Assembly: GCA_963667315.1 (NCBI GenBank)
Contig: OY763325.1
Location: forward strand, 1,674,001 to 1,738,000
Reading direction: 5' to 3'
Origin: DAINPP01 sp963667315
Lineage (GTDB): Bacteria; Thermotogota; Thermotogae; MWEM01
DNA: 64,000 nucleotides
Shown piece after piece: positions 61,539 through 64,000 of this stretch; the stretch's first letter is position 1, and every line of letters starts with the position of its first letter. The notes beneath the pieces are model-generated. The model did no database searches. It was not told where the DNA came from and worked only from the letters and a program-made list of their open reading frames with translations. Position numbers and translations under genes: made by a program.

Positions 61539-64000
61539 ATGAATAAATCAAAAATTATAGTCATCATCTCTATCCTTCTCATCTTTAGTCTCCTCATCGT
61601 CTCATGTATCAGAACATATAAGGATTTAATCTGGAGCTATCCTGAAAACAATTCAACACTCGAAGACAATACCGTCACACTCAAGTGGGCGTTTGAAAGC
61701 GAAGCGGACATAGACTACTATGATATTTATTACAAAAACACCAAGGACAGGCATTACAGGATGAAAGAGAACTATAACGCCACAGAACTCACACTTAAAA
61801 ATCTTGATTATCACAGCAAGTACAAATGGTATGTGCTTGGCCGTCATAACTATCTCAATGAAACGGAAGGCAGAGAAGTCGAAGAACTCTTGCGATATTT
61901 CTTCACACCGAATCTGATCCCGGCCACCCCTTCCGAATACGCTCCCGCTGATGCAAGTGCCAATCAGGCGACGGAAATACGCCTGGAATGGTCAACCTGC
62001 ATTGACCCCGATGGGGATGATGTAACGTATGACGTCTACTTCGGAACGGATCAAAATAACTTGAAATTGATCAGCGAAGGGCAGGTTGAAACCGAATATG
62101 CCACGGATAATCTGATCTACAACACCACTTATTTCTGGCAGATTATTTCAACAGATGACAGAATAGACGTCATGGGACCGGTTTATTCCTTTACGGTAAA
62201 AAACCTTTCACCCTATACCCCTCAATCTCCGCAACCTGCTGATGGTTCGAAAGATCAGGAAATTGATATCTCCCTCATATGGGAGTGTGAGGATCCCGAT
62301 GGAGACACCCCGGTTTACGATGTTTATCTCGGTGAAGCCACGGAAACTCTGACATTAGTCAGCGATAATCAGACCGAACGACAATATAACCCAGCCAATC
62401 TCGCCTACAATGCCACTTATTTCTGGAAGATTGTAGCGGATGACGGCCGTGAACACAGCTTAAGAGTTGCCACTTCAAGTGACATATGGAAATTCAGCAC
62501 AAAGAACGCGACACCTTCCGCCCCTCAAAACCCTTCTCCCGCTGACGGTGCTGTCAATCAGAATACAGTTGTTGCACTTTCATGGACCTGTGATGCTGTC
62601 GATACCGATACACTGACTTACGATGTCTATTTCGGGAGGGCGACCGACACGATGACTCTGATCAGTGATGATCAGACGGATACGCGTTTTGATTCCGTAA
62701 ATATCGGCTACAATGTGACTTATTTCTGGCAGATCATCGCAAACGATGGCAGAGACGCTTCTCAGAGGGCCATCGCTTCAGGTGATATCTGGCATTTCAC
62801 GACGATAAACGCGACACCCGAAGCCCCTGTAGGTATTTCTCCCGTTGACGGTTCAGAAGACCTGGACACTTCCGTCACCTTATCATGGTTCTGTGATCCG
62901 GTAGATGCTGACCCATTGACCTACGATGTTTACTTCGGACATTCAACCGATACGTTAACACTTGTCAGTAACGATCAGACCGGTATTTCCTATGCAACGG
63001 AGAATCTTGAAAACAACACAACCTATTTCTGGCAAATCGGTGCGGATGATGGTCGTTCCTCCGCCGTTCGAGCCGCCTCCTTCAGTGATATTTACCATTT
63101 CACCACAAAAAACGCCACGCCTTCTGCCCCTCAACTTCTGACTCCCTCAGATGGTGCCACTGATTTGAACACATCTGTCACCTTGTCATGGACCTGTGAT
63201 GCTGTTGATGACGACCCGCTCGTTTACGATGTTCGCCTGGGGAAGTCAACCGATACCATGGCGATCGTCAGCACCCATCAGAGCACAACGAACTATGCAG
63301 CGGAGAATCTTGAAAATAACACGATCTATTTCTGGCAAATCTGCGCAGATGATGGCAGAACAGCTTCAAATCGTGCCGTTTCCACGAGTCCTGTTCGTTC
63401 ATTTACAACCCGGCAGCTAAATCCAATCAGCAATCTCCAACCGGAAAACCATGCAACGGAAGTCTTCAGTGGTGAAGTGGCTTTTAAATGGCAGACCCTT
63501 CTCGACTCATCAAGTGCAACTTTCAACGTTTATAAGGGATTGAATCCGGAGCATCTAATGCTTTCGGAAGCTCAAAATCTGTCTGCAACAAATTGTTCTC
63601 TCTTTGATTTTGATTATAATACCCAATATTACTGGCAGATCAAGATGTTTGACAACGGTGAGGGAACTACCGGCCCCGTCTGGGAGTTTGAAACCGCCGA
63701 CATGGCATACGGTGCATCAGCGACCATAGAACTGGAAAGTACGACTTGCAGAAAAGATGATGCCTTCGATCTGATCATAAACGGATACAATTTCGAGACC
63801 TTCGGCCCATACGACAGCTTCATTCTCTCATTCTTTTTTGATCCTGATACCGTTTTGATAACCGAAAATCCAAACGACGTCCGAGTGCACGATTCACAGT
63901 CTCTTCCCATACCCGTTATCAGCATCAATCCCAATAACTGCTACCGTATTGCATTCACGGACATCGTAAAATTTCAGGTAAATAATGGTGAAATCTTAAG
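61539..64000 (+). CDS. Lipoprotein of repeated fibronectin type III-like domains (partial)
   Basis: The frame is open for about 820 codons from ATG 61539 to the window end, so the C terminus is missing. GGGGGTTCATT gives a ribosome site. The signal ends in a lipobox, LIVSC (Cys23), so the protein is anchored outside the membrane. Six FN3-like units follow at about 96-101 residues; each contains Y-F/Y-W-Q-I (TTYFWQI type) at 62130, 62418, 62721, 63024, 63327 and 63627. Units 2 to 5 share PADG, YDVYFG and ADDGR motifs. A final, different domain starts near residue 725. The likely role is binding or scaffolding at the surface. Confidence 0.85.
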   Translation, partial: MNKSKIIVIISILLIFSLLIVSCIRTYKDLIWSYPENNSTLEDNTVTLKWAFESEADIDYYDIYYKNTKDRHYRMKENYNATELTLKNLDYHSKYKWYVLGRHNYLNETEGREVEELLRYFFTPNLIPATPSEYAPADASANQATEIRLEWSTCIDPDGDDVTYDVYFGTDQNNLKLISEGQVETEYATDNLIYNTTYFWQIISTDDRIDVMGPVYSFTVKNLSPYTPQSPQPADGSKDQEIDISLIWECEDPDGDTPVYDVYLGEATETLTLVSDNQTERQYNPANLAYNATYFWKIVADDGREHSLRVATSSDIWKFSTKNATPSAPQNPSPADGAVNQNTVVALSWTCDAVDTDTLTYDVYFGRATDTMTLISDDQTDTRFDSVNIGYNVTYFWQIIANDGRDASQRAIASGDIWHFTTINATPEAPVGISPVDGSEDLDTSVTLSWFCDPVDADPLTYDVYFGHSTDTLTLVSNDQTGISYATENLENNTTYFWQIGADDGRSSAVRAASFSDIYHFTTKNATPSAPQLLTPSDGATDLNTSVTLSWTCDAVDDDPLVYDVRLGKSTDTMAIVSTHQSTTNYAAENLENNTIYFWQICADDGRTASNRAVSTSPVRSFTTRQLNPISNLQPENHATEVFSGEVAFKWQTLLDSSSATFNVYKGLNPEHLMLSEAQNLSATNCSLFDFDYNTQYYWQIKMFDNGEGTTGPVWEFETADMAYGASATIELESTTCRKDDAFDLIINGYNFETFGPYDSFILSFFFDPDTVLITENPNDVRVHDSQSLPIPVISINPNNCYRIAFTDIVKFQVNNGEIL

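Noticed and set aside
61900..63650. CRISPR-like or satellite repeat array
   Set aside because: The repeats are 288-303 bases, lie in one open frame and encode FN3-like domains.

Overview
The window is a gene-dense chromosomal stretch, AT-leaning by eye, from an anaerobic bacterium. It holds about 50 protein genes and two tRNA genes, and I see no rRNA, insertion sequence, prophage or CRISPR array. Several traits suggest a Thermotogota-like organism: a truncated exporter resembling the TM288 type with an LSQGQ signature, substrate-binding proteins whose signal peptides end in Ala-Gln, chemoreceptors, an ATP-dependent PEP carboxykinase and an oxidative ornithine-cleavage module. That assignment is an inference; Firmicutes or another anaerobic lineage cannot be excluded.

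Layout. 1-3.9 kb: the end of an ABC exporter and a large secreted protein with a metallopeptidase-like motif. 3.9-5.9 kb: a Crp/Fnr regulator divergent from a split permease whose second half carries an Fe-S domain. 5.9-8.3 kb: pckA and a rubrerythrin-like protein. 8.4-16.6 kb: metG, gyrA, an array of RNA hairpins, a STAS protein, a lipoprotein, an FtsB-like protein, a methyltransferase and miaA. 16.7-17.8 kb: tRNA-Ser, tRNA-Arg and a phospholipase D-like lipoprotein. 17.9-25.7 kb (minus strand): a signalling block with a chemoreceptor, a REC-GGDEF protein, a BarA-like hybrid kinase and an orphan LivK-like binding protein. 25.8-27.5 kb: proC and an alpha/beta hydrolase. 27.8-30.6 kb: ord-ortA-ortB. 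30.7-36.7 kb: two DegV/FakB-like proteins, a TetR regulator and fabF-fabK-fabD-acpP. 37-40.1 kb: an unknown Cys-rich protein and two acyltransferases (CAT-like and Eis-like). 40.2-48.1 kb (minus strand): a sugar operon with a ROK regulator, a phosphodiester-glycosidase-like protein, a binding protein, two permeases and a fused nucleotidyltransferase-phosphohexomutase. 48.2-53.9 kb: an HD-GYP protein, an MFS carrier, a third DegV protein and a PiT phosphate carrier. 54-58.5 kb: two paralogous chemoreceptors. 58.7-61.3 kb: a TldD/PmbA pair. 61.5 kb to the end: a lipoprotein of repeated FN3-like domains that runs off the window.

How the parts connect. Palindromes sit at good promoters in front of the split permease, pckA, ord, tetR, fabF and the ROK operon, so much of the regulation can be read from the sequence. 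The tetR and fabF promoters share a similar operator, which suggests that this regulator controls itself and the fatty-acid genes, with the DegV/FakB proteins beside them. A GGDEF and an HD-GYP protein suggest cyclic-di-GMP signalling. The most unusual candidates are the sugar operon with its leaderless phosphodiester-glycosidase-like protein and fused enzyme, and the Fe-S-tailed split permease under a Crp/Fnr palindrome.
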